Counted from the first letter of the stretch, positions 35,388 to 44,499 are shown. The stretch: DNA of 64,000 bases from an uncultured Agromyces sp. (GCA_913053875.1 CAJXGN010000008.1:62001-126000), one strand, 5' to 3'. Translations and numbers: made by a program. Notes: generated by a model not told the origin, from the sequence alone.

Positions 35388-36497
35388 ATGTCGACGGGGG
35401 AGCAGGGCGGGGCGGATGCCCCTGAGCCGGACGTCGACGCGTTCGCCGAGCGCGTCTTCGGGTCGGTGCTCGGCGCGTTCGAGACGCTGAGCATCCACGT
35501 CGGCGACCGCCTCGGCTGGTACGACGTGCTCACGCGCGAGCCGTGCACCGCCGGCGAGCTCGCCGCGGCGACCGGCACCGACGCGCGCTACGCCCGCGAG
35601 TGGCTCGAGCAGCAGGCCGCCTACGGCATCCTCGAGGCGAGCGCGGAGCCCGGCCCCGAGGCATCCGCCACCCGTCGCTTCACGCTGCCGCCCGCCCACG
35701 CCGAGGTGCTCGCCGACCGGCACTCCCTGGCGTTCTCGGCGCCGCTCGCGCGCATGTTCGCCGCCGCGGCGCGGGCGATCGACCCGCTGCTCGACGCCTA
35801 CCGGGGCGGGGGCGGGGTGTCCTGGGCCGAGCTCGGCGACGACGCCCGCGAAGCGCAGGGCGACGTCAACCGGCCCTGGTTCGAGCACCGGCTCGCGCCA
35901 GACCTCGCGAGCGTGCCCTGGCTGCACGACCTGCTCTCCCGGCCCGGCGCGCGCATCGCCGACGTGGGCTGCGGGCACGGCTGGTCGTCGGTCGCGCTCG
36001 CGCACGCCTACCCCGAGGCGCGCATCGACGGGCACGACATCGACGTGCCGTCGCTCGAGTCCGCGCGCGACCACGCACGCGAGTCCGGCGTCGACGGCCG
36101 GGTCGCGTTCTTCCGCGCCGGTGGGGAGGAGCTCGCGGCGCCCGGCACCTACGACGTGGCCTTCGTGTTCGAGGCGCTGCACGACATGCCGTTCCCGGTC
36201 GACGTGCTGCGGTCGATCCGCGAGGCGCTCGTGCCCGACGGCGTGGTGGTCGTGATGGACGAGGCGGTGGCGGAGTCGTTCACCGCCCCGGCCGAGGACG
36301 TCGACCGCATCATGTACGGCTACAGCCTGTTCATCTGCCTGCCCGACGGGCGCTCGACGCCCGGCTCGGTCGGCACGGGCACGGTCATGCGGCAGTCGAC
36401 GCTCGAGGCGTACGCGCACGAGGCGGGCTTCGGCCGGGTCGAGGTGCTGCCGATCGAGGGCTTCGCGGCCTTCCGGTTCAGCGCCCTGCGTCGGTAG
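35388..36497 (+). CDS. SAM-dependent methyltransferase with winged-helix domain
   Basis: A 369-residue protein. An N-terminal winged-helix dimerisation domain (about 20-105, with LTREPCTAGELAAATGTDARYAREWLEQ read in blocks) is followed by a Rossmann-type methyltransferase. VGCGHGWSSVALAHAYP is motif I near 193-209. The domain order resembles class I O-methyltransferases. It lies between DUF3618 and hemQ; no haem-pathway role is known, and the acceptor is unknown. Confidence 0.8.
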   Translation: MSTGEQGGADAPEPDVDAFAERVFGSVLGAFETLSIHVGDRLGWYDVLTREPCTAGELAAATGTDARYAREWLEQQAAYGILEASAEPGPEASATRRFTLPPAHAEVLADRHSLAFSAPLARMFAAAARAIDPLLDAYRGGGGVSWAELGDDAREAQGDVNRPWFEHRLAPDLASVPWLHDLLSRPGARIADVGCGHGWSSVALAHAYPEARIDGHDIDVPSLESARDHARESGVDGRVAFFRAGGEELAAPGTYDVAFVFEALHDMPFPVDVLRSIREALVPDGVVVVMDEAVAESFTAPAEDVDRIMYGYSLFICLPDGRSTPGSVGTGTVMRQSTLEAYAHEAGFGRVEVLPIEGFAAFRFSALRR

Positions 36498-36654
36498 TGC
36501 GCTCCGGCCGCCGGGCCCGAATCGGGGCGGCGAGGAGTTGAAACGTTCCGCGTCTGGTCCGTCGCATAACGCTCGGGTAACGGTCGTGGCGTGAGGCGCG
36601 CTCTCACGCGACACGGCTTTTGGCGGTTCGCGCGGTCGGGGGGAGGATAGTGCT

Positions 36655-37383
36655 ATGTCAGACCCCGCTGCCGAAGCGGCAGCCGACGCGAACCAGTCCG
36701 ATTCCGCCGCTCCGCAGGGCTACACCCTGTTCGCTGTCCTGCGCATCGACCCGGCGCGCCCCGACGACTTCGATGGCCACGACGTGCCGCGGGTCGTGGG
36801 GCAGCTCGACGACGTCGTCGCCGTCGTCGAGGCCGAGGGCATCACGGTGCGCGGCTTCTACGACGTCTCCGGCCTGCGCGCCGACGCCGACGTCATGATC
36901 TGGATGCACGGCCCCGACGCCGAGGGCCTGCAGTGGGCGCTGCGCGAACTGCGTCGCTCGCGCCTCCTGAAGGCGCTGCTGCCGACGTGGAACGCCATGG
37001 GCGTGCACCGCGACGCGGAGTTCAACCGCGCCCACGTGCCGGGCTTCCTGCGCGGCGAGGAGCCGCGCTCCTGGCTCACGGTCTACCCGTTCGTGCGCAG
37101 CTACGAGTGGTACCTGCTCGACCCCGAGGAGCGCGGGCGCATGCTCGCCGAGCACGGGCGCAAGGGCGCCGCCTTCCGCGGCGTCGTCGCCAACACCGTG
37201 GCCTCCTTCGCCCTCGGCGACTACGAGTGGCTGCTGCCGCTCGAGGCCGACGAGCTCACCGACCTGGTCGACCTCATGCGCGACCTCCGCGCGACCGACG
37301 CGCGACGGCACGTGCGCGAGGAGGTGCCGTTCTACACCGGCCGACGCATCACCACGGCCGAGATCGTCGAGGTGCTGCAGTAA
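36655..37383 (+). CDS. hemQ: Coproheme decarboxylase
   Basis: A 242-residue chlorite-dismutase-like enzyme (ChdC). It converts coproheme III to haem b by two oxidative decarboxylations, the last step of the coproporphyrin-dependent route. VYPFVRSYEWYLL gives the catalytic Tyr144, MLAEHGRKG gives the proximal His167, and RAHVPGF gives His127. Their spacing equals Tyr135, His158 and His118 of the Corynebacterium diphtheriae enzyme as I recall it. The GGGGGGAGGATAG site lies before the ATG. Its stop overlaps the hemH start by one base. Confidence 0.95.
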   Translation: MSDPAAEAAADANQSDSAAPQGYTLFAVLRIDPARPDDFDGHDVPRVVGQLDDVVAVVEAEGITVRGFYDVSGLRADADVMIWMHGPDAEGLQWALRELRRSRLLKALLPTWNAMGVHRDAEFNRAHVPGFLRGEEPRSWLTVYPFVRSYEWYLLDPEERGRMLAEHGRKGAAFRGVVANTVASFALGDYEWLLPLEADELTDLVDLMRDLRATDARRHVREEVPFYTGRRITTAEIVEVLQ

Positions 37384-38645
37384 TGGCCGCCGCCAACCTC
37401 GGCTCCACCGGGGCGGAGGATGCCGGCCGGGACGTCGCCCGCGGCCGCAAGCCCGGCCCCGCGGCATCCGCCCCCTGCGCCGTCGGCGCCATCGTGCCCG
37501 GCGCCACGCCGGCCGCGCAGCAGGGTCCCGAGCACGTCACCGAGCCGGTCGAGTACGACGCGATCCTGCTCGCCGGCTTCGGCGGGCCCGAGGGGCAGGA
37601 CGACGTCATCCCGTTCCTGCGCAACGTCACGAGCGGCCGCGGCATCCCCGACGAGCGGCTCGAGGAGGTGGCGCACCACTACCGCCACTTCGGCGGCGTC
37701 AGCCCGATCAACCAGCAGAACCGCGACCTCAAGGCCGCGCTCGAGGCCGAGCTCGCCGGCCGGGGCATCGACCTGCCGGTCATCTGGGGCAACCGCAACT
37801 GGGATCCGTACCTGAACGACGCGCTGCGCGAGGCGGCGGATGCGGGTGCGACGCGCCTCATCGCCATCGCGACGAGCGCCTACAGCTCGTACTCGAGCTG
37901 CCGCCAGTACCGCGAGGACTTCGCCGACGCGCTGGCCGACACGGGCCTCGGCGACACGGTGCAGATCGACAAGGTCGGCCAGTTCTTCGACCACCCCGGG
38001 TTCGTCACGCCCTTCGTCGAGGGCGTGCGCGACGGGCTCGCGAAGCTGCTCGCCGACGACCCGGAGCTCTCCCGCGACCAGGTCGAGGTGCTGTTCGCGA
38101 CCCACTCGATCCCGTCGACCGACGCCGCGAAGTCGGGTCCCGCCGAGCGGGGCTTCGGCGAGGGCGGCGCCTACGCGGCCCAGCACCTCGCGGTCGCCGA
38201 GGTCGTGATGCGCGAGGCCGCGGCATCCGACGTGCCCTGGCAGCTCGTGTACCAGTCCCGCTCGGGGCCGCCGTCGATGCCGTGGCTCGAGCCCGACATC
38301 AACGACGCCATCGCGGAGCTGCCCGCGGCCGGCCGCCGCGCGATCGTGATCGTGCCGCTCGGGTTCGTGAGCGACCACATGGAGGTGCTCTGGGACCTCG
38401 ACAACGAGGCGCTCGAGACCGCCGAGGAGCATTCGCTCGCCGCGGTGCGCGTACCGACGCCCGGCACCCACCCGGCCTACGTCGCGGGGCTCATCGACCT
38501 CGTGCTCGAGCGCGTGCAGGGCACGCCCGCCGCCGAGCGGCCGCGCGTGACCCCGCTCGGCCCCTGGTACGACGTCTGCCGGCCCGGTTGCTGTGAGAAC
38601 GTGCGCCTCGGGTTCCGGCCCGCACTGGCGGGGATCGCGCCGTGA
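37383..38645 (+). CDS. hemH: Coproporphyrin ferrochelatase
   Basis: A 420-residue ferrochelatase (CpfC) that inserts Fe(II) into coproporphyrin III. A 55-residue alanine-rich extension precedes the catalytic domain, which begins YDAILLAGFGGPEG. ATHSIPS contains the metal-binding histidine near residue 240. The C-terminus WYDVCRPGCCENVR, together with an internal Cys in YSSCRQYRED, matches the [2Fe-2S] cysteine set of actinobacterial ferrochelatases. The ATG overlaps the hemQ stop, and its own stop overlaps the hemC start (GTGA). An internal start near 37540 would remove the extension and cannot be ruled out. Confidence 0.93.
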   Translation: MAAANLGSTGAEDAGRDVARGRKPGPAASAPCAVGAIVPGATPAAQQGPEHVTEPVEYDAILLAGFGGPEGQDDVIPFLRNVTSGRGIPDERLEEVAHHYRHFGGVSPINQQNRDLKAALEAELAGRGIDLPVIWGNRNWDPYLNDALREAADAGATRLIAIATSAYSSYSSCRQYREDFADALADTGLGDTVQIDKVGQFFDHPGFVTPFVEGVRDGLAKLLADDPELSRDQVEVLFATHSIPSTDAAKSGPAERGFGEGGAYAAQHLAVAEVVMREAAASDVPWQLVYQSRSGPPSMPWLEPDINDAIAELPAAGRRAIVIVPLGFVSDHMEVLWDLDNEALETAEEHSLAAVRVPTPGTHPAYVAGLIDLVLERVQGTPAAERPRVTPLGPWYDVCRPGCCENVRLGFRPALAGIAP

Positions 38646-39592
38646 CGGTCATCCGCGTCGGCACCCGCGGCAGCGCACTCGCGCTGGCGCAGACGCGTCA
38701 GGTCGCCGAGCGCCTGGCCAAGGCGGCCGGAGCGGAGATCGAGTACGTCACCGTCACGACCGAGGGCGACGTCTCGCGGGCCTCGCTCGCGTCGCTCAGC
38801 GGCACCGGGGTCTTCGCGACCGCGCTGCGCGAGTCGCTGCTGGCGGGGGAGTGCGACGTCGTCGTGCACTCGCTGAAGGACCTGCCGACCGCCGAGCACG
38901 ACGGGCTGCGCCTCGGCGCCGTGCCCAAGCGCGCCGACGCGCGCGACGCGCTCTGCGCAGCCGACGGGCGCACGCTCGACACGCTGCCCGAGGGCGCGCG
39001 CGTCGGCACCGGGTCGCCGCGCCGCATCGCGCAGCTCGGGGCCGCGCGGCCCGACGTCACTGCCGTCGACATCCGCGGCAACATCGACACCCGCCTCGGC
39101 AAGGTCTCAGACGGCGAGCTCGACGCGGTGCTGCTCGCGGCCGCGGGCCTCGGCCGACTGGGGCGGTCGGATGCCGCGACCGACCTGCTCTCGATCGACG
39201 ACTGGCCCACCGCGCCGGGGCAGGGCGCCCTCGCGCTCGAGGTGCGGGCCGAGCGCGCGTCGCGCGAGCTCGAGCGCGGGCTCCGCTCCGTCGACCACGG
39301 CACGACCCGCGCGACGGTGCTCGCGGAGCGCCTCGTGCTGGCCGGCCTGGAGGCCGGATGTTCCGCACCGATCGCGGCCCATTCCTTTGTGGACGACGAC
39401 CTGATCTTCCTCACGGCCACTGTGTACAGTGGCGAGGGAACGCAGCGGGTGACCAGCTCGCACGCGGCCACCCCCGAGAGCCGCCAGGCGTCGCACCTCG
39501 CCGATGCCGCCCGAGAGGTCGCCGCGCGTGCGGTCGAAGAGCTCCTCGGCAACGGTGCCGCCGAACTCGCACCGAAGGAGGAGGCACCGTGA
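38642..39592 (+). CDS. hemC: Hydroxymethylbilane synthase
   Basis: A 316-residue enzyme that joins four porphobilinogens into hydroxymethylbilane. RVGTRGSALALAQ opens the protein, VVHSLKDLPT holds catalytic Asp80, and LEAGCSAPIAA carries Cys240, where the dipyrromethane cofactor attaches. GTG start in a four-base overlap with hemH. Its stop overlaps the hemD GTG likewise. Confidence 0.96.
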   Translation: MTVIRVGTRGSALALAQTRQVAERLAKAAGAEIEYVTVTTEGDVSRASLASLSGTGVFATALRESLLAGECDVVVHSLKDLPTAEHDGLRLGAVPKRADARDALCAADGRTLDTLPEGARVGTGSPRRIAQLGAARPDVTAVDIRGNIDTRLGKVSDGELDAVLLAAAGLGRLGRSDAATDLLSIDDWPTAPGQGALALEVRAERASRELERGLRSVDHGTTRATVLAERLVLAGLEAGCSAPIAAHSFVDDDLIFLTATVYSGEGTQRVTSSHAATPESRQASHLADAAREVAARAVEELLGNGAAELAPKEEAP

Positions 39593-40404
39593 GCGAATAC
39601 GAGCCGGTCACCGGCGCCATCAACCTCCCCAACCCGCGCCCCGACAAGCCGCTCACCGGCTGGCGCGTGCTCGTGCCCCGCGGCGGCCCCTGGGGCGACA
39701 GCGTCGCCGCGAGCCTGCGCATGCGCGGCGCCTCGCCGATCATCGCCCCCATGATCAACTTCGCGGCCACCGACGACGCACCGGCCCTCGAGGCGGCGCT
39801 CGGCCGGCTCGCCGCCGGCGCGTTCGACTGGGTCACCGTGACCAGCGCCACCACCGTCGACGTGCTGAGCTCGCACCGCGCCGTGATCCCGCCCACGACC
39901 AAGGTCGCCGCCGTCGGCGAGTCGACCGCCGCCGCGCTCATCGCCGCCGGGTACCGTGCCGACCTCGTGCCGTCGGAGGACAACTCCGCCCAGGGCCTGC
40001 TCGACGAGTGGAGCGCGGCGACCGAGGGCGCGTTCCCGCTGCGGGTGCTCGCGCTGCGCTCGGCCATCGCGAAGCAGGTGCTCAGCATCGGCCTCGCGGC
40101 CATCGGCCACCACGTCGAGGCCGTCGTCGCCTATCGCACCGTCGGCGTGCCGGTCGCGCAGAGCGTCATCGACGACGTGCGCGCCGGCAACGTGCGCGCG
40201 CTGCTCGTGACCTCGGGCAGCGTCGCCGAGCAGGTGCACGAGCAGTTCGGACCGATTCCCGAGCACACCCTCGTCGCGGCCATCGGGCCGCAGACCATGC
40301 ACGACGCGGAAGAGCTGGGTCTGCGGGTCGACGTGGTCGCCTCCGAGCGCAGCGCAGAGTCGCTCATCGAGGCGGTCGTGAAGGCCGCGACCCAGCAGGT
40401 CTGA
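39589..40404 (+). CDS. hemD: Uroporphyrinogen-III synthase
   Basis: A 271-residue enzyme that cyclises hydroxymethylbilane with ring D inversion. Sequence is poorly conserved in this family; the call rests on the two-lobed pattern VLVPRGGPWGDSVAASLRMRG (two blocks: VLVPRGGPWG, DSVAASLRMRG), DWVTVTSATTVDVL, VAAVGESTAAAL and ALLVTSGSVAEQV, and on its place after hemC. GTG start overlapping the hemC stop, with GGAGGAGG upstream. A terminator follows. Confidence 0.92.
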   Translation: MSEYEPVTGAINLPNPRPDKPLTGWRVLVPRGGPWGDSVAASLRMRGASPIIAPMINFAATDDAPALEAALGRLAAGAFDWVTVTSATTVDVLSSHRAVIPPTTKVAAVGESTAAALIAAGYRADLVPSEDNSAQGLLDEWSAATEGAFPLRVLALRSAIAKQVLSIGLAAIGHHVEAVVAYRTVGVPVAQSVIDDVRAGNVRALLVTSGSVAEQVHEQFGPIPEHTLVAAIGPQTMHDAEELGLRVDVVASERSAESLIEAVVKAATQQV

Positions 40405-40428
40405 CGGCCGGCCCGGTCAGGGCCGGGC

Positions 40429-40454
40429 GAGCGGATGCCCCGGGGCATCCGCTC
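40429..40454. terminator. Perfect palindromic terminator after hemD
   Basis: GAGCGGATGCCCC (40429-40441) is followed directly by its exact complement (40442-40454). It lies between the convergent hemD and dehydrogenase genes and overlaps the dehydrogenase stop codon. With a small loop it leaves a stem of about 11 bp, and can act on both strands. It contains the GGATGC word. Confidence 0.75.
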
Positions 40455-41370
40455 AGTTCGCGGCAGCGCTCGCCGTCGGCGCCGTGTCGCCGGCCTTCGC
40501 GACGATGCCGCGCATGACCGACCAGTAGCCGACCGGCGCGACGCGCGTGACGAGGTCGCTGAGGCGCGCGTCGCGCCCCACGAAGATGCGCGGTCGGCGG
40601 CGCTCGATGCCGTCGACGATGGTCTCGGCTGCCTGCTCGGGCGTCGTCTTGTAGAGGGCGGCCTGCGCGTCGGCGGCGCGCGAGGCCACGTCGGCGTCGA
40701 CGGTCGCCGCGACGCGCGCGTGGTGGATGATGCCCGTGCGCACGCCGCCCGGGTAGACGGCCGAGACGGTCACGTCGGTGCGCTCGAGCTCGTGCCGCAG
40801 CGCGTCGGTGAACCCGCGCACCGCGAACTTCGACGTGACGTAGGGCACGCGTCCGGCGGGCGCGGCGAGGCCGTACAGGCTCGAGACGTTGGCGAGGTGC
40901 GCGGCGGGCCGCTCGCGCAGCAGCGGCAGGAACGCCTTCGCGAGCGCGACCGTGCCCCACAGGTTCACGTCGACCACCCAGCGGAACTCGTCGAGCGTGA
41001 GCTGCTCGAACGTGCCGAGCATCGACACACCGGCGCAGTGCAGCAGCACGTCGACGCGGGCGTGGTGGGCGAGCACCGCGTCGGACAGGGCGGCGACGGC
41101 GTCGAGGTCGGTGAGGTCGACGACATGGGCGGATGCCTCGGTGCCGACCGCCCGGAACTCCTCGACCAGCTCCGCGAGCACGTCGGCATTGCGGTCGACC
41201 AGTGCGAGGCGCGCGCCGCGGCGGGCGAGCAGCCGCGCCGACTCGAGCCCCATGCCGCTCGCCGCGCCGGTCACAACGCACACCGCCCCGTCGAGCCGGA
41301 GCCTGCGGCGCCGTCGCCGGGCGACCGGTTCGTTCGCGGGTGCGGGGCTGGGCTGGGGGGTCGTGCGCAT
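40453..41370 (-). CDS. Short-chain dehydrogenase
   Basis: A 305-residue SDR. It has a basic N-terminal extension (ARRRRRRLRLDG), the cofactor motif TGAASGMG, HCAGVS, and catalytic YVTSK. LALVDRN after strand 2 suggests NAD preference. The ATG at 41370 is chosen from the start of homology. It interrupts the haem genes on the opposite strand and no haem role is known. Substrate unknown. Confidence 0.84.
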   Translation of the reverse strand: MRTTPQPSPAPANEPVARRRRRRLRLDGAVCVVTGAASGMGLESARLLARRGARLALVDRNADVLAELVEEFRAVGTEASAHVVDLTDLDAVAALSDAVLAHHARVDVLLHCAGVSMLGTFEQLTLDEFRWVVDVNLWGTVALAKAFLPLLRERPAAHLANVSSLYGLAAPAGRVPYVTSKFAVRGFTDALRHELERTDVTVSAVYPGGVRTGIIHHARVAATVDADVASRAADAQAALYKTTPEQAAETIVDGIERRRPRIFVGRDARLSDLVTRVAPVGYWSVMRGIVAKAGDTAPTASAAAN

Positions 41371-41465
41371 GGGGGTCCTCGGGTTCCGCCCGCGGCCACC
41401 TCGCCGCCGGTCGTCGCAGGACGCTAGCACGCCGCCCCGCCCGCCCCCGAATCCCGTGGGTGGTG

Positions 41466-41601
41466 GGCACTTTTCAGGAGCGGCCGGCGGGGCGTGGTGG
41501 AATCCGGCGTCGAACTGACGAGACACGGCCGGTTTCGAGCGCGCTCGGGCCGGATGTGCCGGATTCCACCACCGGCCCCGCCGGCGCTCCTGAAAAGTGC
41601 C
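41466..41601. repeat. Long imperfect inverted repeat in the SDR/hemB divergent region
   Basis: An arm of about 43 bases (41466-41508, beginning GGCACTTTTCAGGAGC) is repeated in inverted form at 41558-41601 (ending GCTCCTGAAAAGTGCC). The only differences are one 1-base and one 2-base indel. The spacer is about 50 bases. The two arms match too well for chance. It could be a mobile palindromic unit or a regulatory cruciform. No open frame is inside. Confidence 0.8.
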
Positions 41602-41650
41602 GCACTTCCCGGGGGACGGCGCTCCCGGGGAGCGTGCAGCGACGCCCGCG

Positions 41651-41656
41651 TAGGCT
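41651..41656 (+). promoter_or_regulatory. -10 element for leaderless hemB transcription
   Basis: TAGGCT ends six bases before the hemB GTG at 41663, and no ribosome site is seen in between. This is the TAnnnT spacing of leaderless actinobacterial mRNAs, so translation would begin at the 5' end. Confidence 0.6.
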
Positions 41657-41662
41657 GGTCGG

Positions 41663-42661
41663 GTGAGTGCCGCGCCCCGCCCCCGCATCCGTCCCCGCCG
41701 GCTCCGCCAGTCGCCCGCGTTCCGCCGCCTGGTCGCCGAGACCCGCGTGCACCCGGCCGACCTCGTGCTCCCGATCTTCGTGCGCGAGGGGCTGAGCGAG
41801 CCCATGCCGATCGTCTCCATGCCGGGCGTGATGCAGCACAGCCTCGACTCGGTGCGAGGTGCGGTGACGGATGCCGCCGAGGCCGGCGTCGGCGGCGTCA
41901 TGCTGTTCGGCGTGCCCGAGGTGCGCGACGCGCGCGGCTCGGGGGCGACCGATCCCGAGGGCATCCTCAACGTCGCGACCCGCGTGGTGCGGGAGGAGGC
42001 GGGCGACGCGCTGGTGGTGCAGACCGACCTGTGCCTCGACGAGTTCACCGACCACGGCCACTGCGGCCTGCTCGACGCGAACGGCGTGGTCGACAACGAC
42101 GCGACCCTCGAGCGCTATGCCGAGATGGGGTTGCAGCAGGCGCGCGCCGGCTCCCAGCTGCTCGGCCTCTCGGGCATGATGGACGGCCAGGTCGCCGCCG
42201 TGCGCGAGGCGCTCGACACGGCCGGCCACACCGACACCGCGCTGCTCGCCTACTCGGGCAAGTACGCGAGCGCGTTCTACGGCCCGTTCCGCGACGCGGT
42301 CGAGTCGACGCTCGACGGCGATCGCCGCACCTACCAGCTCGACCCGGCCAACCGCCGCGAGGGCACCCGCGAGGCCGTGCTCGACATCGAGGAGGGCGCC
42401 GACGTCGTGATGGTCAAGCCCGCCGGCACCTCCCTCGACGTGCTCGCCGACGTCGCCGCGACCAGCGACGTGCCCGTCTGGGCGTACCAGGTGTCGGGCG
42501 AGTACGCCATGATCGAGGCGGCCGCCGCGCACGGCTGGATCGACCGGCGCCGCGCCGTCGCGGAATCGGTGCTCGGCATCCGACGCGCCGGCGCCGACGC
42601 CGTGCTCACCTACTGGGCGACCGAGCTCGCCCGCTGGATCACCGCAGGAGACATCGAATGA
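41663..42661 (+). CDS. hemB: Porphobilinogen synthase (delta-aminolevulinate dehydratase)
   Basis: A 332-residue enzyme that condenses two 5-aminolevulinates to porphobilinogen. The Schiff-base lysines are in LAYSGKYAS and VVMVKPAG. The metal loop reads [14 protein letters not shown], so one of the three cysteines of zinc enzymes is replaced by aspartate; metal dependence is therefore uncertain. A GTG start with a -10 six bases upstream suggests leaderless transcription. Its stop overlaps the hemL ATG (ATGA). Confidence 0.95.
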   Translation: MSAAPRPRIRPRRLRQSPAFRRLVAETRVHPADLVLPIFVREGLSEPMPIVSMPGVMQHSLDSVRGAVTDAAEAGVGGVMLFGVPEVRDARGSGATDPEGILNVATRVVREEAGDALVVQTDLCLDEFTDHGHCGLLDANGVVDNDATLERYAEMGLQQARAGSQLLGLSGMMDGQVAAVREALDTAGHTDTALLAYSGKYASAFYGPFRDAVESTLDGDRRTYQLDPANRREGTREAVLDIEEGADVVMVKPAGTSLDVLADVAATSDVPVWAYQVSGEYAMIEAAAAHGWIDRRRAVAESVLGIRRAGADAVLTYWATELARWITAGDIE

Positions 42662-44046
42662 CCGACCTCAGCACCCAGCAGGCCGCGGGCGTCGCGCACG
42701 TCGACGTCAACGCCGAGCTGTTCGACCGTGCCCGCCGGGCCATCCCGGGCGGGGTGAACTCGCCCGTGCGCGCCTTCGGCTCGGTCGGCGGCACCCCCCG
42801 CTTCCTGGTCGAGGCGCGCGGCGCCACCGTGACCGACGTCGAGGGCCGCGAGTACGTCGACCTCGTCGCCGGGTGGGGGCCCGCGATCCTCGGGCACGCC
42901 GATCCGCGGGTGATCGAGGCGGTGCAGGATGCCGCGAGCCGCGGCCTCTCCTTCGGCGCATCGACCCCGGTCGAGACCGAGCTGGCCGAGCTCATCGAGG
43001 AGCGCGTCTCGCCGGTCGAGCGCCTGCGGCTCGTCTCGACGGGCACCGAGGCGACCATGAGCGCGATCCGCCTCGCACGCGGGTTCACCGGCCGCGACGT
43101 GATCGTGAAGTTCGCCGGCCACTACCACGGCCACTCCGACGGGCTCCTCGCCGAGGCCGGGTCGGGCCTCGCGACCTTCGCCCTGCCGGCGTCGGCCGGC
43201 GTGCCCGCCGACGTCACCGCGCTCACGCTCGTGCTGCCGTACAACGACCTCGACGCGGTACGCGAGGCGTTCGCCGCGCACGGCGAGCGTATCGCCGCCG
43301 TCATCACCGAGGCCGCCGCCGCGAACATGGGCGTCGTGCCGCCCGCGCCGGGCTTCAACGCGGCCCTCATCGAGCTCGCGCACCAGCACGGTGCGCTCGT
43401 CATCTCCGACGAGGTGCTCACGGGCTTCCGCGTCTCGGCCGGCGGCTGGTGGGGCCTCGAGAACGCGACCGAGGGGCCGTCGGTGTTCGCGAACCCGGGC
43501 GACCAGTACCTGCCCGACCTCATGACCTTCGGCAAGGTCATCGGCGGTGGCATGCCCGTCGCTGCGCTCGGCGGTCGCGCCGACGTGATGGACCTGCTCG
43601 CGCCGTCGGGCCCGGTGTACCAGGCCGGCACGCTGTCGGGGAACCCGGTCGCGGTGGCGGCGGGGCTCGCGACGCTCCGCGCGGCCGACGACGACGTGTA
43701 CGCGCGGCTCGACGAGGCGGCATCCGTCATCTCGAGCGAGGTGTCGCGCCACCTCGCGGCCGAGGGCGTCGCGCACGCCGTGCAGCGGGCCGGCAACCTG
43801 TTCAGCTTCGCGTTCGGCGAGGAGGTCGCCGGGGGCGTGCACGACTACGCGGGCGTGCAGCGCCAGGAGACGTGGCGGTACGCGCCGTTCTTCCACGCGA
43901 TGCTGGGCGCCGGCGTCTCGCTGCCGCCGTCGGTGTTCGAGGCGTGGTTCGTCACGGCCGCGCACGACGAATCGATCATCGACCGCATCGTCGCCGCGCT
44001 GCCCGACGCCGCGAAGGCGGCTGCTGCTGCGGCACCCGCCGACTGA
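42658..44046 (+). CDS. hemL: Glutamate-1-semialdehyde 2,1-aminomutase
   Basis: A 462-residue PLP enzyme that converts glutamate-1-semialdehyde to 5-aminolevulinate, the step after Hem[12 protein letters not shown] near 30-40 and [17 protein letters not shown] (PLP lysine Lys293) are diagnostic. It overlaps hemB by four bases. A hairpin terminator follows. Together with hemA this completes the C5 route to 5-aminolevulinate. Confidence 0.96.
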   Translation: MTDLSTQQAAGVAHVDVNAELFDRARRAIPGGVNSPVRAFGSVGGTPRFLVEARGATVTDVEGREYVDLVAGWGPAILGHADPRVIEAVQDAASRGLSFGASTPVETELAELIEERVSPVERLRLVSTGTEATMSAIRLARGFTGRDVIVKFAGHYHGHSDGLLAEAGSGLATFALPASAGVPADVTALTLVLPYNDLDAVREAFAAHGERIAAVITEAAAANMGVVPPAPGFNAALIELAHQHGALVISDEVLTGFRVSAGGWWGLENATEGPSVFANPGDQYLPDLMTFGKVIGGGMPVAALGGRADVMDLLAPSGPVYQAGTLSGNPVAVAAGLATLRAADDDVYARLDEAASVISSEVSRHLAAEGVAHAVQRAGNLFSFAFGEEVAGGVHDYAGVQRQETWRYAPFFHAMLGAGVSLPPSVFEAWFVTAAHDESIIDRIVAALPDAAKAAAAAAPAD

Positions 44047-44060
44047 CTTCGTGGTTTCGT

Positions 44061-44085
44061 GCACAGCCCGACTCGGGCTTTGTGC
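44061..44085 (+). terminator. Terminator after hemL
   Basis: GCACAGCCCG, turn ACT, then CGGGC-TT-TGTGC form a stem of 10 bp with a two-base bulge, partly overlapping a T-run. It lies 14 bases after the hemL stop. Confidence 0.7.
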
Positions 44086-44130
44086 GCGTCCGATACCGGA
44101 TCCGGCATACGAGTCGGGCACACTGGGTGC

Positions 44131-44499
44131 ATGGCCAACCTCCGCGTCCACTCCGATCGGCTCGAGCTGCAGCTCACCGCCGCGGAGAAGGCGCTGTCGT
44201 TCCGCCGTTCCGACGTGGTCGTGCAGCGCGAGGACATCCGCTCGGCGATCATCACCGAGGATCCGTGGATCTGGGTGCGCGGCATCCGCCACCGCGGCTC
44301 GGTCGTGCCGCTCGTCGTCGCGGTGGGGGAGTGGAAGTCGCACGGCGGCATCGACTTCGTGCTCGTGAAGGGCAAGCGCCAGGCCGTCGTGCTCGACGTC
44401 GCGGGCGAGGAGTACGCGCGCCTCGTCGTCAGCACCAACCGGGCCGTCGAGCTCATCGAGTCGCTGAAGCTCGCCGACGCCGAGACGCCCGACGAGTAG
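44131..44499 (+). CDS. Conserved hypothetical protein, 122 residues
   Basis: A soluble, beta-rich protein beginning MANLRVHSDRLELQL, with a central EDPWIWVRGIRHRGSVVPLVV and a C-terminal KGKRQAVVLDV. No ribosome site is visible. CACACT ends six bases before the ATG at 44131, so leaderless expression is possible. It lies downstream of hemL on the same strand, after its terminator. Function unknown. Confidence 0.68.
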   Translation: MANLRVHSDRLELQLTAAEKALSFRRSDVVVQREDIRSAIITEDPWIWVRGIRHRGSVVPLVVAVGEWKSHGGIDFVLVKGKRQAVVLDVAGEEYARLVVSTNRAVELIESLKLADAETPDE

